Assembly (NCBI GenBank): GCA_023078555.1
Contig: CM041202.1
Span: forward strand, 2,166,022-2,230,021
Direction: 5' to 3'
From: Ulva prolifera
Lineage: Eukaryota > Chlorophyta > Ulvophyceae > Ulvales > Ulvaceae
Length of the DNA: 64,000 nucleotides
Below the pieces are notes generated by a model. It did not search any database. It had not been told where the DNA came from and saw only the letters and a program-made list of their open reading frames with translations. The translations under genes and the position numbers were made by a program. Below are positions 12,475-24,800 of this stretch, in pieces (the stretch's first letter is position 1; each line of letters opens with the position of its first letter).

Positions 12475-15400
12475 ACAACAACCCCCACTGCAGCTACGCG
12501 ATGCATCGACTGTGAGTCAGCTTGCATCGACTGTGAGTCAGCTCGCACCCGGAGGCTCGGCACAGCAAGCTCCCATATGTGCGCGATAGGCAGTTTGTGG
12601 GGGTATTTGTGAGGCAGCCGTAGCTTGCCAGCTCTTCATGCATGATGACTTGGCACTGACACAGCTTTGCGGGCGGACAATGGTCAAGGTCGCATGCCTT
12701 TGGCAAGGAATTCTTGACGGCGACAACTTGCGCCCCCTGATTTTCAACCAGTGGTCAATGATGACCTCCAGCTGTGTGGGGACCCGGTAGTGAGGTGCCA
12801 CTGTACGTGCAGCAGCGCCAACTTCTTCAAGTCCGACTCCCCCAGCCGCCGGCCGTCCCCCAGCCGCTCCAAGAGCCACCCCCCCTCCGACTCCAGCGCC
12901 AGCGCCGCCCCCCCGTCCCTCGAGCGCCACTCCAAGGGCCCCACCCCGAGCGCGCTCACCTTTGCGGCCGGCACCGACGCGCGCGCTGAAGCCGCGGAGG
13001 CCAACACGCAGTCCGCCGAGGCCGCGCGCCGCGCCGTGCAGGCGCAGCGCATCGTGCAGGAGAAGGGCTGCCACCCCTACCGTGTCGTGCTCGCGGACGT
13101 CGCCCAGCGCCTGCGCAACACCAAGGCGCGCATGGAGACGCTCATGAACGGCCGCAAGCCTGACGCCGAGATGCAGTGGTGCGGCCCGCGCTGTGCTGTG
13201 CATGGCGTGTGCTTTGGTGGTCGCGCTGTGTGTGCGGCAGGGCTTGGGGGTGCCTCGTTCCGGTAGTGTGGTGGTGTGTGCGTCTGCACACCTGCAAGCG
13301 GACAGCCCAGGGCTGCCGACGGGGCTGTGTTGCCGCAGTCGTCGACGTCTCGAGTGGCTCAGATCAATGACATGCCCTGATCAAAGACACCGCTGGGCAC
13401 TTGGTCACAGCCGCTTCACTCTTTGAATGATCCTGGGTTCTATCACTGCTACTCGAATCATGCATGCGCTGCCGCATGCCCCAAGAAGTCTGAGCGAGTC
13501 GAAGCTAACACGGAATAACGCACCTCTCGCACAGCACAGCACAGCACAGCACAGCACAGAGGCACGCTGCGGTGCAGGATTGACAGTGAGGAGGACATCA
13601 TCGAAGTGCTGCGGCTGTGCTACGACTCGCTGTACGAGTGTGGCGCGAAGATGGTCGCCGACGGCCGCCTGCTCGACATCCTGCGCCGCGCCTACACCTT
13701 CGGCATGACGCTCCTCAAGATGGACATCCGCCAGGAGAGCACGCGCCACAGCGAGACGCTCGCGAGCATCTGCCAGGCGCTCGACCTCGGCAACTACCTC
13801 GAGTGGTCGGAGGAGGACAAGTGCAAGTGGCTGGTGCGCCCCCCGCCGGCCTCGTTTCGCCGCTATCGCTCTGCTGCTGTGTGCATCGTGCCGGGACAAC
13901 GCGCCGCTTAACTGTGTCTCCCCTCCCACGCCCTACCGCACGAACAGAGCACGCACGCCGCTGCATCAGTCTCGCGTCGGGCCATGATCATGCACCCGCT
14001 CTCCTGCGCATATGTGTCCATCTACCCGCTGCCACCGCCGCCACCTCGCCGTGAAGCTGGCTAAAGTGGCTAAAGTGCGGGTCACGCGTGCAGATCCAGG
14101 AGCTCGCGAGCAAGCGGCCGCTGCTGCCGCCGGACCTCGGGCTGCCGGCGCCGCAGCGCGAGGTGCTCGACACCTTCCGCATCGCCGCCGGCCTCGGGCC
14201 GCGGGCGCTCGGCGCGTACGTCATCTCGATGGCCTCCTCGCCCTCCGACGTCCTCGCCGTCGTCCTCCTGCAGAAGGAAGCCCGCTCCCACTTCCACTCG
14301 TGCGCATCCCCCCACCCTGAACTGACATCTCCACCTCCAATCCTTGTTACCCCTTGTCCCGCGATTCTCTCATTCTGCCAGTGCACCTTTCATTGTTGCG
14401 TATTGTCGCCTTTTGGCCACTTTGGCTGTTCCGGCTGTCTGCCCGATGCACGTTGTCGAAACTGCCAAGCACTTCACCATCATGTGAGCCACAACCTGGG
14501 CGAAGGTTCAGCCGCTGTCAGTGTGACACATGCTATCTCTCATGCATGGCGCACTCCATGTCCACCGGTGTACATCCGCACGGCGCACAGCATCTCGTGT
14601 CACATGTTGGTTGTTTTGTGGCTAGAGGTGCGCAGAGGCGTGCAGGACTGCTGCGGGGGGCATCCTGCGAGTGGTGCCGCTGTTCGAGACCCTCGACGAC
14701 CTCTCCGGCGCCGGTGCCGCCATGGATGCCCTCCTCTCCAACGCCTGGTACCGCCGCCACCTCCAGGTCGAGTTCGGCAGCTGCCAGGAGGTGATGCTCG
14801 GGTACAGCGACTCGGGCAAGGACGCGGGCCGCCTCGCGGCGAACTGGGCGCTGTACAAGGCGCAGGAGGCGCTGGTCGAGGTGGCGCAGCGGCACGGCGT
14901 GAAGCTGACGCTGTTCCACGGCCGCGGCGGCAGCATCGGCCGCGGCGGCGGCCCGATGCACCTCGCCATGCTCTCGCAGCCCCCGGGCTCCGTGGCTGTG
15001 CGCAACCCCCCCTACCCACCCCCCCTCCTGTGTACTTTTTGCCGCCGGCGGTAGCTTCGCGACTGCGTAGCTGCTTCCGGACGGCCGTGACGGTGTCGTC
15101 GTCGCTACGTGCTCTCTCGATTGTTCTTCTCGTTGTCGCAACGACATTTGGGCCATGTGCTTAACAGTGCATAAGCCAGCGATCCGCCGCAAGCACAACC
15201 CGGCGAGGCGGCCGATCATGCAACTGCAATGTGCACTGAGCTTCTCCTGGGATTCGTCTCGCACAATGTGACGCGGGCCTCTAGCACACTGACTGCTGAG
15301 CTGGGGAACTGACTACCCCCGGCAGTCCATGATGTTCAACTTTACTCAGTTCTGGGTGTGTTCAGGGCGGCCTGCGGGTAACAGAGCAGGGCGAGATGGT

Positions 15401-17128
15401 GCACTCGAAGTTCGGGTCACCGGACATAGCGCAGGTGACGATGGAGAGCTTCACGACCGCCGTGCTCGAGGCGCGCCTGCTGCCACCGTCCCCACCGCGC
15501 AGCGAGAGCTGGCGTGACATTATGGAAGAGCTCTCCTCCATCAGCTGCGAGGCCTACCGGTGTGGCGGCACCCCCCCCCCCCAATGTTCTCTGCTGCGCT
15601 GTACATGCATGAATTCTCTCCGGGCCGTGCATTGTGCAGATCGACACACATGCACTGCTGAGTCTTCTGGAAGCCGTCGCAGTTTATTTTGAGGTCATGT
15701 ATGTAGGTCACATGTTGTTTCCGCGTATGTGGCGCCGTCCGTGCGCGATGGGTTGGCATGTCGGCAGTCCCACGCAGCGCCATCCATGGCCACTTTTGAC
15801 TCCCACAGCCGCTCTGCTGGATCGACCCCTGCGCCGCAGCAGCCGCGTGCAATTAGCATTGGGATGCCAGGATCGCAGGCCAACGCCGCCCCTGATGTGC
15901 AGGGACGTCGTGTATCGCAACCCCGACTTTGTCAAGTACTTCCGCACCTGCACGCCCGAGGCGGAGCTCGGGAAGCTCAAGATCGGCAGCCGTCCGACGC
16001 GGCGCAAGCCGGCAGACGCGGGCGTCGGCAGCCTGCGCGCGATCCCGTGGATCTTTGCGTGGACGCAGACGCGCCACGTGCTGCCAAGCTGGCTCGGCAT
16101 CGGGGAGGCGCTCGAGGCCGCGATGCCGCAGCACGGCGCCGCGCTGCGCGAGATGCTGCGCGAGTGGCCGTTCTTCGGCAGCATGCTGTCACTCGTCGAG
16201 ATGACGCTCGCAAAGGCGGACATGAACGTTGCGGGCTACTACGATAAGGTGCGCACCCCACCCCTCCCACTTGCAGTACGTCTCGTGCATTCTGTATCCA
16301 GTCAGTCCCGCGTCCTTATCTCTTGTCGCATATAAGTCAGGCCTGCCTTGCTGTAGTCAGCTGTCTGTGTCGTGGAGGCTGAAATTATTAGTATACATGC
16401 ATGTGGTGCATGCATGAATATACATTGGTCCCCTGTAGCCACACTGAGCAAGGCACCCCAGGACTGAGTGCGCGGGCTGCCCACGGCTGCAGGTGCTGGT
16501 GCAAGACAAGAAGCTGAAGCCGATCGGGGACCTGCTGGTCGGGAAGTACTGGCAGGCGGTGGACACGCTGATGGCGCTGCAGGGCCACCACACGCTGTGC
16601 GAGGACTCCCGCACGCTGCGCTCCCTGATCGCGATGCGCCAGCCGTACACTATCCCCGTCAACTTCCTGCAGGTGCGGTTCAACAAAAACGCATCACACG
16701 TCATGCGTGGCACCTCCATGTATCCTGCGCTGTGTTTGCGCGGGCAGATTCATCGGTAACTTTCATAGTGAGTCCCCATTTTGCAGCCCCTGGGGCGACG
16801 CCGAATTGCGATGCAGGCATCTGTTGCCCCCCCACATCAGCGCAGAACAGCTGCAGCACACATGCCCGTTGACCAAACGTGAGGATTACCACCCGGCATC
16901 TTCCACGGGCAATGCGCCCGTGTGGAGTCACTGCGCAGCTGCACGACTCGCCTGCGATCCTCTCTCTGGGTAGACGGTGTGTATGCATATGATGCATGCA
17001 TGCAGGTCGAGGTGCTGCGGCGGGCCCGCGAGGCCGAGGCGGCCGGCGGCGAGGTGAACGAGGAGCTCCAGGACTGCCTCCTGCTGACGGTCAGCGGCAT
17101 CGCCGCCGGCATGCGCAACACCGGCTGA
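8785..17128 (+). CDS. PPC2: Bacterial-type phosphoenolpyruvate carboxylase, 17 exons
   Basis: Carboxylates phosphoenolpyruvate with bicarbonate to oxaloacetate and phosphate (anaplerotic, cytosolic). Exons: 8785-8904, 8959-8979, 9050-9109, 9693-9823, 10262-10376, 10736-11019, 11350-11479, 11673-11826, 12215-12428, 12813-13178, 13578-13833, 14094-14299, 14646-14997, 15366-15559, 15903-16248, 16493-16672, 17006-17128. Phases agree throughout except at exon 2/3. Product 1083 residues. Visible motifs: TAHPT (156-160, catalytic His158), [11 protein letters not shown] (272-282), [10 protein letters not shown] (738-747), [14 protein letters not shown] (776-789). It ends RNTG, not the QNTG of plant-type enzymes, and [20 protein letters not shown] also matches the bacterial-type class. 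The plant-type N-terminal phosphoserine motif is absent. Residues about 339-497 form a Ser/Pro/Arg-rich insert ([13 protein letters not shown]), where this class carries its disordered regulatory segment. Exon 9 could instead start at 12200. Intron 7 is GC-AG. In plants this class assembles with plant-type subunits; here that is only inferred. Confidence 0.95.
8959..8979 (+). other. PEPC micro-exon 2 with irregular 3' junction
   Basis: The seven codons LTRLETI fit between exons 1 and 3 and match the N-terminal helix of bacterial-type PEPC. The acceptor TAG ends at 8958. The following base pair order is ATT-G-GTATGT, so a canonical GT donor leaves one extra G. Reading on into exon 3 (AERLLALSK, acceptor CGCAG ending at 9049) needs that G dropped. 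The junction is either GG-AG or GT-GG, or there is a one-base error in the sequence. Confidence 0.65.
12339..12428 (+). other. 5' part of the PEPC disordered-insert coding region
   Basis: Exon 9 encodes low-complexity residues between the two conserved catalytic halves of the enzyme; exon 10 (12813 onward) continues with a Ser/Pro/Arg-rich stretch before the conserved PYRVVLADV. Bacterial-type PEPCs of plants carry a poorly conserved insert at the same place, reported to be phosphorylated. The several SP pairs here would suit proline-directed kinases, which is inference. Confidence 0.55.
12434..12474. repeat. Poly-C tract, 41 bases, in PEPC intron 9
   Basis: An uninterrupted run of C that starts 5 bases after the intron 9 donor (GTGCG at 12429). 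It is the longest homopolymer in the window. Confidence 0.95.
13530..13560. repeat. CACAG pentamer microsatellite in PEPC intron 10
   Basis: About five to six tandem copies of ACAGC/CACAG directly upstream of the exon 11 acceptor region. Intronic and noncoding. Confidence 0.8.
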
Positions 17129-20100
17129 GGCCCCATCGAGCATCCGAAGGCGCCACGCAGATGCCACGCCACCCCCACCCCCGCAAGCACCACCGCGCTT
17201 TCCCCACACAAGACGCGCGGCCACCGGCCCCACCTGCGCTCGGCAGCGGCGTGCATGCAACAGAACCGAGTGAGGCCGGCCCCCTGACAGCGAGAGAGTG
17301 TTTGCTCGGACGATTTGTCGCGTTCTCAGGCATTGGGCTATGCACCGCCCAGAACACGCGTCGCAGACAGAAGGGCAGCCTCGGCCGCTGCCCCGGAATC
17401 CATGCAGGGGTGCTGCGCAAGGATGGTCTGGTACGTCCGGGCCGGTTCGGCGCATCCGTGCTGCCCTCGACACCGGCATCGCAGCCAGTCACTGCGCTCG
17501 CGAAAGTTGGCCGCATACGACGACCTCTCCACGGCTTCTGCACGCGCAGAAGCAGACAATGCATGTCCAGCGTCGCGCGTGTGTGGGTCACATCCCGGTA
17601 TGCACGCTCACTCCGGAGGTCCACGGGGCCAACCCATACACCGAACAGCAGCCATGGGCCGCGACGGATGATGCAATATGGAGAGCAGAGCGGCGCGCAG
17701 ATGCGCATGCCGCAGTGGCAGCTGCGCGGCGTGTGCCATGCGTGTAGGAGCGCGCGGCGGCGTGCGACGTGCACGGCGCTGGCGCAGGTGTGCCACGGAC
17801 GTAGCGGCAGCTGCCGGAACTCCCTGGAGGAGCCGACTGTGTGTGAAAGCGCAGGCCTGGCGCGACGTGCGCGCTTCTGTGCAGGCTCACGGCGGCGCCT
17901 AGACTCCAATAACTCTCAGCATGTCCCCCAATAGCAGTGGTGAGCCGCTGTGTGGTGTTGTGTGTGATGGAGTCTTTTGCGTTTTGGGCCGGGGGGGGGA
18001 GAGGGCATTTCAGCCTGGCTTCTCGGCCCTAGATATCATGGGTTTCCATGTGACTGGGCCTGTGGTAACCTAGCTCGACGAGTCTATGGGCTGGGAGAGG
18101 GGTTGTACAGTCGAACAAGGTGGAGTGCACAGTTAAAGCGGGGTTTGCAGCTGATACGCATGGGGGTGGCTGGGGTGAGCTGGCGCAGCGATGAGTGCAC
18201 TGGCTGCCAGTCACCAGGGCTGAATGGCAGACGCTGCGATTGAGAATGAACATCGGGATATGTTGGCTGCGGTTGCTCCCAGGGCAGAGGGCCATGAACC
18301 GTGTGCAGCATGCACAGTGATGTGCAGAAAGCAGAGATGCTGCTAGGAAAATGCGTGCCGGGAGTGCGATCATGTATCGTGTGAACTGTTGGGCCAATAC
18401 ATATCAGACACACATGCAATTGCTCTTGACAAGTGTGATGTCTGTTTTCGCTCGGATGTCCAAAGGTGCGAGGGTGATGTAGGCGCGTGCCGCCTTCACC
18501 TGTCACTCTCGCTGGGGCCACGCCTGGACTCGTGGTGCCTGCAGCTGCTACATGCCCGGGCCAAATTTTGGTGCATCTGCCTATCTTGAACGTCAACATT
18601 GCAACACACTCTTATAGTGCAACCGTCGTTTGCTCTGATTCCCATTACCATGATCCTTGTTCACCTTAACCGAATGCGTGCTACATGCTTTGATGAGCGT
18701 CAACGCTTCTCGATGTTCTGGGGCTAGGCAGGTCCTGTGCCGCCTTCCTTCATCCGCAGACCAGTACATGTCATGATGCAAAGTCATGTGACAGTATCAA
18801 GGGGCAGGTGTTGCGGGAGTAAAGCTTCTGAGCTGGTGTTCTCGCTGGCTCCAGCTCGCAGATTATTTCCCCCTTATCTCCCTTTCAATCCGGAAGCCCG
18901 TCTAGAGATGAATATATCCAGGAAGAGTTTCTGGTAAGCCTTTTGGAGACACTTTCAGCCGTGCGAGTGTAAGCGAGAGCCATGTTCGCATGATTCAGCA
19001 GACAGTCGTGCCCCAGTCGGTCACTCCTCAGCCAGGACCAATTTGGTCATCAAAGAGCACACTGTGAGCAAATTGATCATATTATATCATGGGAATCGCT
19101 CAATGTGCGTCGACAGGGATCTTGTGCAGGTGATCGGGCGCATGGATGGTTGACTGTGCAAATCCGCGACGAATGCAGTCCATGCGCGTCTCACGGAGAG
19201 GTAACTGCAACATCAATCAGAAGTGTAGCTTCCGCACTGCGACTTCCAAAGTTCTCATTAGCACGGCATGGTAACAGTTGCTAGCGCTATGCTGGCCCCG
19301 GCGACACCGCGGCCCATGAGGCGGCCTGATCCAAGTGAACAGGGGGGTCATGCAGCAACTCTGTCGCAGACATTCAGGAATTTGGGACAATTGTCGGTGT
19401 TCGACGTTCGACGTTCGAGGGGCGCATCAGCTGAGACGCTGGCAGTGCAGCGACTCGCCGGAGCTCGAGCGATCGAGAGTCGCAACGCACGGCCATACAT
19501 GCGACGTGTAAACGAAGTAACCAACAGCGCACCAGCGCACGTGCCAGTGTTTGCAGCGATGCGTTACAGTTTTCGTAAAGGTGCAAGGCAGGCCTAGGGC
19601 GCAGCTGCAGCAGCGAGGCGCATATGCTCTCACGTGAGCGACGCGTACGCCAACGGACGTTCCAAGATACCCTTCGGTCAATCGGCTCGTGGATTGAACT
19701 ATCTTGCATTACAAAAGAGTGAACGATCTTGTATGACTACTCACTACCGGGCTCATATGTCGGACAGCTGTGCAGTTGTCCGATCAAGATTGTGGTTCGC
19801 ACAGCGTAGTCTGCACTCTAGAGGAAGATAGAATACCAGTAGCCTAGGCTTACATCATGATGCATCACCACTGTCCATATGGCATCGTCAGTGTCTCCGG
19901 AGGCACTGACGATGCCATATGGACAGTGGTGATGTGCGCGCGGGTCTGCACGTGACTTATGTGAGTCATCGTTGACCACCTGCAGCTGCATCGCTATGTC
20001 GCAAACTCTATATACCCATGCCTGACGACAGATCGATTCGGGCTCCGGCTATCACCTGTCGCTTTTCACCGCGTTATACCGCGACGTAACACGTAGTGAC

Positions 20101-21178
20101 GTGATGTAGCATGGTCAGCTGACAGCAGCAACCTGGGCTGCGCGCCCGATCAACATGTCATCACGTCACCACGCTGACACCTTCACCGTCATCTATGTGC
20201 GAGTCGACGGCAGGGGCGACGTCGTGCGAGCTGTCTCTCAACATGAGAATGTCTACAGCTGCGCTAATGGAATTGTCCCATTGCCACAGCTGATCCAGAA
20301 AGCCCTATTGAATGGATGCTGCTGTCTTTGCAGCTCTGTAACAGCTACTTCAGCCTAGGCCGTCGCCTCTACATGTGATCAGGTGAACCTGCCACCGCAA
20401 GTCTGCTGCAACCTCGCGGGGGTCGCCGATGGTACAAAAGCGATGAATTCGATGCGTCGCGATACGATTCCGCTGACTCCCGCGCGCGCCATCATGATGA
20501 CACATCCTGGTCAAACTCGTTCAGAACGCTGAGCGGATTATCACACATGAGCGTTCAGTCGCTTGTGCGCACTTCGTAGGCGATCTGCGTCATGGCTCAT
20601 GTGTGCGTGCCATTCTCGAGAACAAACAAGAACCCTGATCGCAACCTGCCGTGCATGCATAGATATGCATGGCCGTTGGTGCATGTCCTCCACCCGAGAC
20701 GTGATCACATCAACCCCCGATCGTGACGGCTCCCCTTCGCTCTCCGAGAGCGCGCCCGTAAACCATGAACGTAGCCTGCGAATTCGATGCCTAGGGAATT
20801 TCATGTGAGAAGTTCACATCGATCGACATAATATGACCACGGCAATCCCACATTTGTCCAGGCAATTGTCAAGGCTCACCTCCCAACGTGCTCCTGCAGC
20901 AGAGGCACGCGACTGCAGCAGCTGTCACGTATCTTCCGCACCTCAGATCATGAGATAGGCACCAGAACACTTCAGCTGCAGGTCAGTGCTCGAGACAGTG
21001 CAGCATTCCCACCCGCAGCTCCGGGATTGAGGCATGTACATGCATGCACACGTGCGCCGCTGCTGTACTGCCGTGCACACACAAACGCCATGGCCGTTGA
21101 TTCAGCAGAGATGCTTTTGCTATGTTTATTTATATACTCCCGATTACTCTTCTGTAGCACTGGAATAGTATGCTCATC
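17129..21178. other. PEPC 3' region, then no gene recognised
   Basis: The first several hundred bases after the PEPC stop are probably 3' UTR. A 272-residue open frame lies on the minus strand here but is Arg/Pro-rich with no motif, and it runs into the PEPC last exon, so it is a composition artefact. Beyond it I see only a long hairpin at 19863-19934. Confidence 0.45.
19863..19934. repeat. Perfect 31-bp inverted repeat, 10-base loop
   Basis: The left arm (19863-19893, starting CATCACCACTGTCC) is exactly complementary to the right arm (19904-19934, ending GGACAGTGGTGATG). The ten-base centre TCTCCGGAGG pairs further through CTCC/GGAG with one mismatch. A near-perfect 72-bp palindrome lies alone in a gene-poor region. 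It could be a small-RNA precursor, a foldback element or a cruciform. Confidence 0.9.
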
Positions 21179-21242
21179 TTGAGGCAACCCAGTGAGATGG
21201 CCGCTACACCAACAGACCACGCCGCGTCGTCCAGGGATCCAG
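21179..21242. repeat. Left part of a palindromic repeat split by LINE insertions
   Basis: GAGGCAACCCAGTGAGATGGCCGCTACACC resembles the left arm of the palindrome family in a diverged form, followed by a central piece and GATCCAGTGG. The matching right arm is at 21859-21897. The two LINE copies between them lie where the palindrome centre should be. Confidence 0.55.
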
Positions 21243-21245
21243 TGG

Positions 21246-21706
21246 TTTACAAAAGAGTGAACGGGAGAAAACAAACACTGAAACCGAATCTCATCCGAAT
21301 CAAATGCAACATACACTCACACACACACGAACACTACAACCGCACTCACAACTCAGTCCGGCAGGATCGCGTCCTCCAGGCCCGCATCATATCGCAACCC
21401 TTGCTCCCGAGAGATGACAAGCCCAGACTTCCGATACATATCCGCATTGCCGCGCTGCAATGACACCGACAACACCCGCAGCGCCCACTGGACAAACGCG
21501 CCTTTGGAGATGCGCCCACTGGCAGCGGCCACATCCCCCAACTGACCGACGAACCTCACGGCAGCCTTGCCCATGAAGCCACACGATTCGACCGCAAACG
21601 GAACAAACCGGAACGCGGCATGGTCAGGCACGTCCCGCCGGAAGCGGTCCCGCTTCCTGTCCTCCGCCCGCTCCGCCGTCGCACCCGTCTCCCGCGCCGC
21701 AGCGGC
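21246..21706 (-). mobile_element. LINE 3' fragment with C-terminal coding end
   Basis: On the minus strand the sequence encodes a reverse-transcriptase C-terminal tail (FRFVPFAVESCGFMGKAAV, then FVQWALRVLSVSLQRGNADM) ending DAILPD and a stop at 21353-21355. About 105 bp of 3' UTR follow, rich in GT, ending TTCACTCTTTTGTAA. The tail type FVPFAV..G.MGKAA....QL is one I associate with algal non-LTR retrotransposons. It is 5'-truncated at about 21706, as expected after target-primed reverse transcription. The same 3' end recurs at 21721, 59017, 59206, 61213 and 61722. Confidence 0.75.
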
Positions 21707-21720
21707 CACGTCCAGTGGTC

Positions 21721-21855
21721 CTTTACAAAAGAGCGAACGGGAGAAAACAAACACTGAAACCGAATCTCACCCGAATCAACTGCAACATACACTCACACAC
21801 ACACACACGAACGCCACAACCGCACTCACAACTCAGTCCGGCAGGATCGCGTCCT
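21721..21855 (-). mobile_element. LINE 3' tail, 135 bp, with 14-bp target duplication
   Basis: Contains only the last codons (ILPD region), the stop and the 3' UTR of the same LINE family. It is flanked by CCACGTCCAGTGGT at 21707-21720 and again at 21856-21869. The target sequence itself belongs to the palindromic repeat. Confidence 0.85.
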
Positions 21856-21858
21856 CCA

Positions 21859-21897
21859 CGTCCAGTGGTACAACGGTCATAGCATTGGATTGCCACA
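21859..21897. repeat. Right arm of the LINE-split palindromic repeat
   Basis: Reads TCCAGTGGTACAACGGTCAT then AGCATTGGATTGCCACA, matching the right arm of the family with a few changes. Confidence 0.65.
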
Positions 21898-24800
21898 CAT
21901 CTACATGCATCGGCACAGATTCTCTGCGCGTCAGACTTAGTGCAGTTGCGACACTATATCTCGAGATAGCTAGCGCCTGCCCGGGCCCAGCAGTGTTGAG
22001 TACTCGCTCCGGATCCCCACGTGCAGCTCTGATCAGGCACAGACGCGCAGACCTGTCCAGATGTTCCGGCTCACGAGCGCCAGTGCACATGAGTATCTCT
22101 ATGGCATCGACGAAATACTGGTCTAAAAACAGGCCTGCACGATTCTATCTGCACGCTTGCAATTGCCGGCGCCCCTGATCGATCGTTGTGACATCGCCCA
22201 CTGCGCGGGCTGCTCGTGGGCCGCCTCTCGGGCTGAGCAGCACAGTGATCATGAGCAGCAGGAGCAGGGGTGGAGCATTTTCAGACACGTACACGAGGCC
22301 TTCGACAGAATGGGCCCAGCACGTCATAACGAGAAACCCGATCGAGCGGGTACCACCTGTAGTCACGGCCACAGTCAGCCGCACCGTCGAAGCGACGCGT
22401 CGCCACGTGTAGCAACCATGTATGGCGGCGAGCTCCAGTCTAGCTGCAGCGCGCTGTCATTTCTTTGCGTGTTGCGCGTTTGGCCTCACCATCGCCTGTC
22501 ATCTTGACTCTGCATCTTGCGTGATCATGTGTATGCCTTGTATGATGCCGTGGGGGCGATGAGCTGCCTGCGATGGGCGTCCACTGCCTCTCCGTTTGAG
22601 CTCAATTGAGCACGGCCGGTATGGTGCCCGTCGAATGGTCGATTCAGATGGTTTGTAACATATGCGCTTGGTCAAGCTTGAACGTGCTGCATGTCGGTGA
22701 CGGGCATGGCAGTCCATACAAGAAGCCAATGGTACCATGGAATACCAGCTAGCTTACCAGCTCCATCGCGGTTCCATTATCTTTCTTTCGGCACCACGTG
22801 ATATCGTACGTGGTGGTGCAGCTTGTAATCTGTGCTTTGTGATGATAGATTGTTACATGTCAGGTTCTCATACTCCAACTGTTGCCCATGTCTGCTGCAG
22901 AGCGCTACCTCGGAGGCAGTGCACTGCAAGAGCGGGATGCACCCGGAAGCGACCGGATCGACTCGGGAGATTGACCATGCTCCAGCGATCCGGTTCACAG
23001 TGTTGAAGTGAACTGCTGAATGCTTGCCCTGTAGTGCATTCGGGTCTCACAGAGACTGCGCAGCTGCTGTCCAGGTGCAGTGCTCAGCCTGTAGTACGTG
23101 CATCGTCCGCCATCCGTTTCCTGCCTACCACCGTGCCGACATCAGCCTTCGCGGTAGCCAGTCGTATGTACGTTAATGTTGGTGCTTTCTGTGGCTGCTG
23201 CACAGTGTGCCTCGAGCTAGTGGAAATCCCAGAAGCGCACTCCATGCGGACTTGAAGCCCGGTGTGCTACAGCCAGAAAGTCGCATACGGCTTCAATTCC
23301 AGGAAATCTGTCCATCTCTCACTCAAATGAGGCGATTGGCTGTAATTGCGTTGCGCGATACCACTTCAGATTCAGGATGAGTGGCCACTGCTTTGAACGA
23401 TGGCGGTGTACGCTTCAAGCCTGTCCTGACTTCTGAGATCTTTCAACTCACGATTTTTTTATTGTCTGTACATATGCGGCAATGTCTTGACTGAAGCCCC
23501 GCACCGATCCATGTGGAGGTCCGCCTGCAAAAACAGACTGTGGTCACACCTTCCCGATGTTGTTCGTTTCGACATCTGGTTGACGGTCTGCGCTCATGAT
23601 GTTGTCAGAATTGGATTCATTTTTCGACCGCTATCAACGTCTTTGCGCATCGGCATGTATCCCATCTATCGGTGCTATTTCCTTGGAGCCCTTTGGCAGC
23701 ATAGTTCTTCAGCCACCTGCCCAAGCATTGCAGAGCTGGTGCAGAAGCCACCTTACAACGGTGTCGACGCTGTGCCTTCATGGTTGAGCTGTGCAGGTGC
23801 CCATATTCTAAAAATCATGCCATCACTGCTCGGATGCTGCCCTACGCATGCCAGCGGAGCAGACACGTCCGCCTCCCGAACGGTGTACCTTCAGATCATG
23901 TCCAACCTGGGGAATGACCGCCTCATACAGTGCTGGATCAACACAGTGCCGGGCTGTCGGCAATCCCCGCTGTGATTGAGGGCCCTCACACCTTTCTTGG
24001 CACATACAGTGAGGGTCTGCACGATGTCGCATGCTTTTGGAGTGCAGATGTACATGAAAAAAAAAATCTCTGATGCAATATTTACATACTTTTTGGACCT
24101 TCATCTCTGACGCCGCACCAGCAGCTAGCACCGCAGTCCAGGCCCATGTGTGTTCAAGACAACTGCGAGGAGGCAGGCAGCCCTGCCACGGTGCTGCCTG
24201 GGGCAGGGACAGAATGCAGCATGAAACCAGGAACAGCGATGAAGCACATCCAAGCCACAGCCAGATACCCTCGCAGAACATGCAAGCCCCCGCCACCATC
24301 GCCATGCTCAACAACCTGCGTCCCTCACAAGCAGGAACGAACCCGTCCACGCAATTCTCATTTCCAGTACACAAGAAAAGCAACACAAGCACACCTGAAA
24401 CCCCACCCACGTTTTCACAATCCGCATGAGCGTAACTCCGCTCGCTTGTCGATGTTCTCGCTGCACTACATGTCTATCCAATTACTTCTTCAGGACAGTG
24501 GCCCTACAAAGACGTCCCCACAGCGAGGGTGTGGGTCAAGGTTTGTGTAGGTGCTGCCTGCGGAGTTTTTTTGGGACAGCCGTGTTCTGGCCGTTGTTGT
24601 GTGTAAAGCGGCAGCGGCGGTTTGCATGTACGGTGCTCCTGTTCTTGTCATTCGCGCGGCGGCTCCTATGTTGCTTCTCGCCTCGCCAGCTTTGGCCTTG
24701 AGAGCCCCCCACCGCCGCACCCACCACCGCTGTGGCCAAGGCGGCTCAACACCAGCCTGCCGGACCCTCCTCACTGCAGGGGGCTGCGGCCCCTAGAACT

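Noticed and set aside
12156-12563. Minus-strand open frame with a long glycine run
   Set aside because: It is the complement of PEPC exon 9 and the intron 9 C tract; composition only.
17091-17909. 272-codon minus-strand frame after PEPC
   Set aside because: It overlaps the PEPC last exon, is Arg/Pro-rich and shows no motif.
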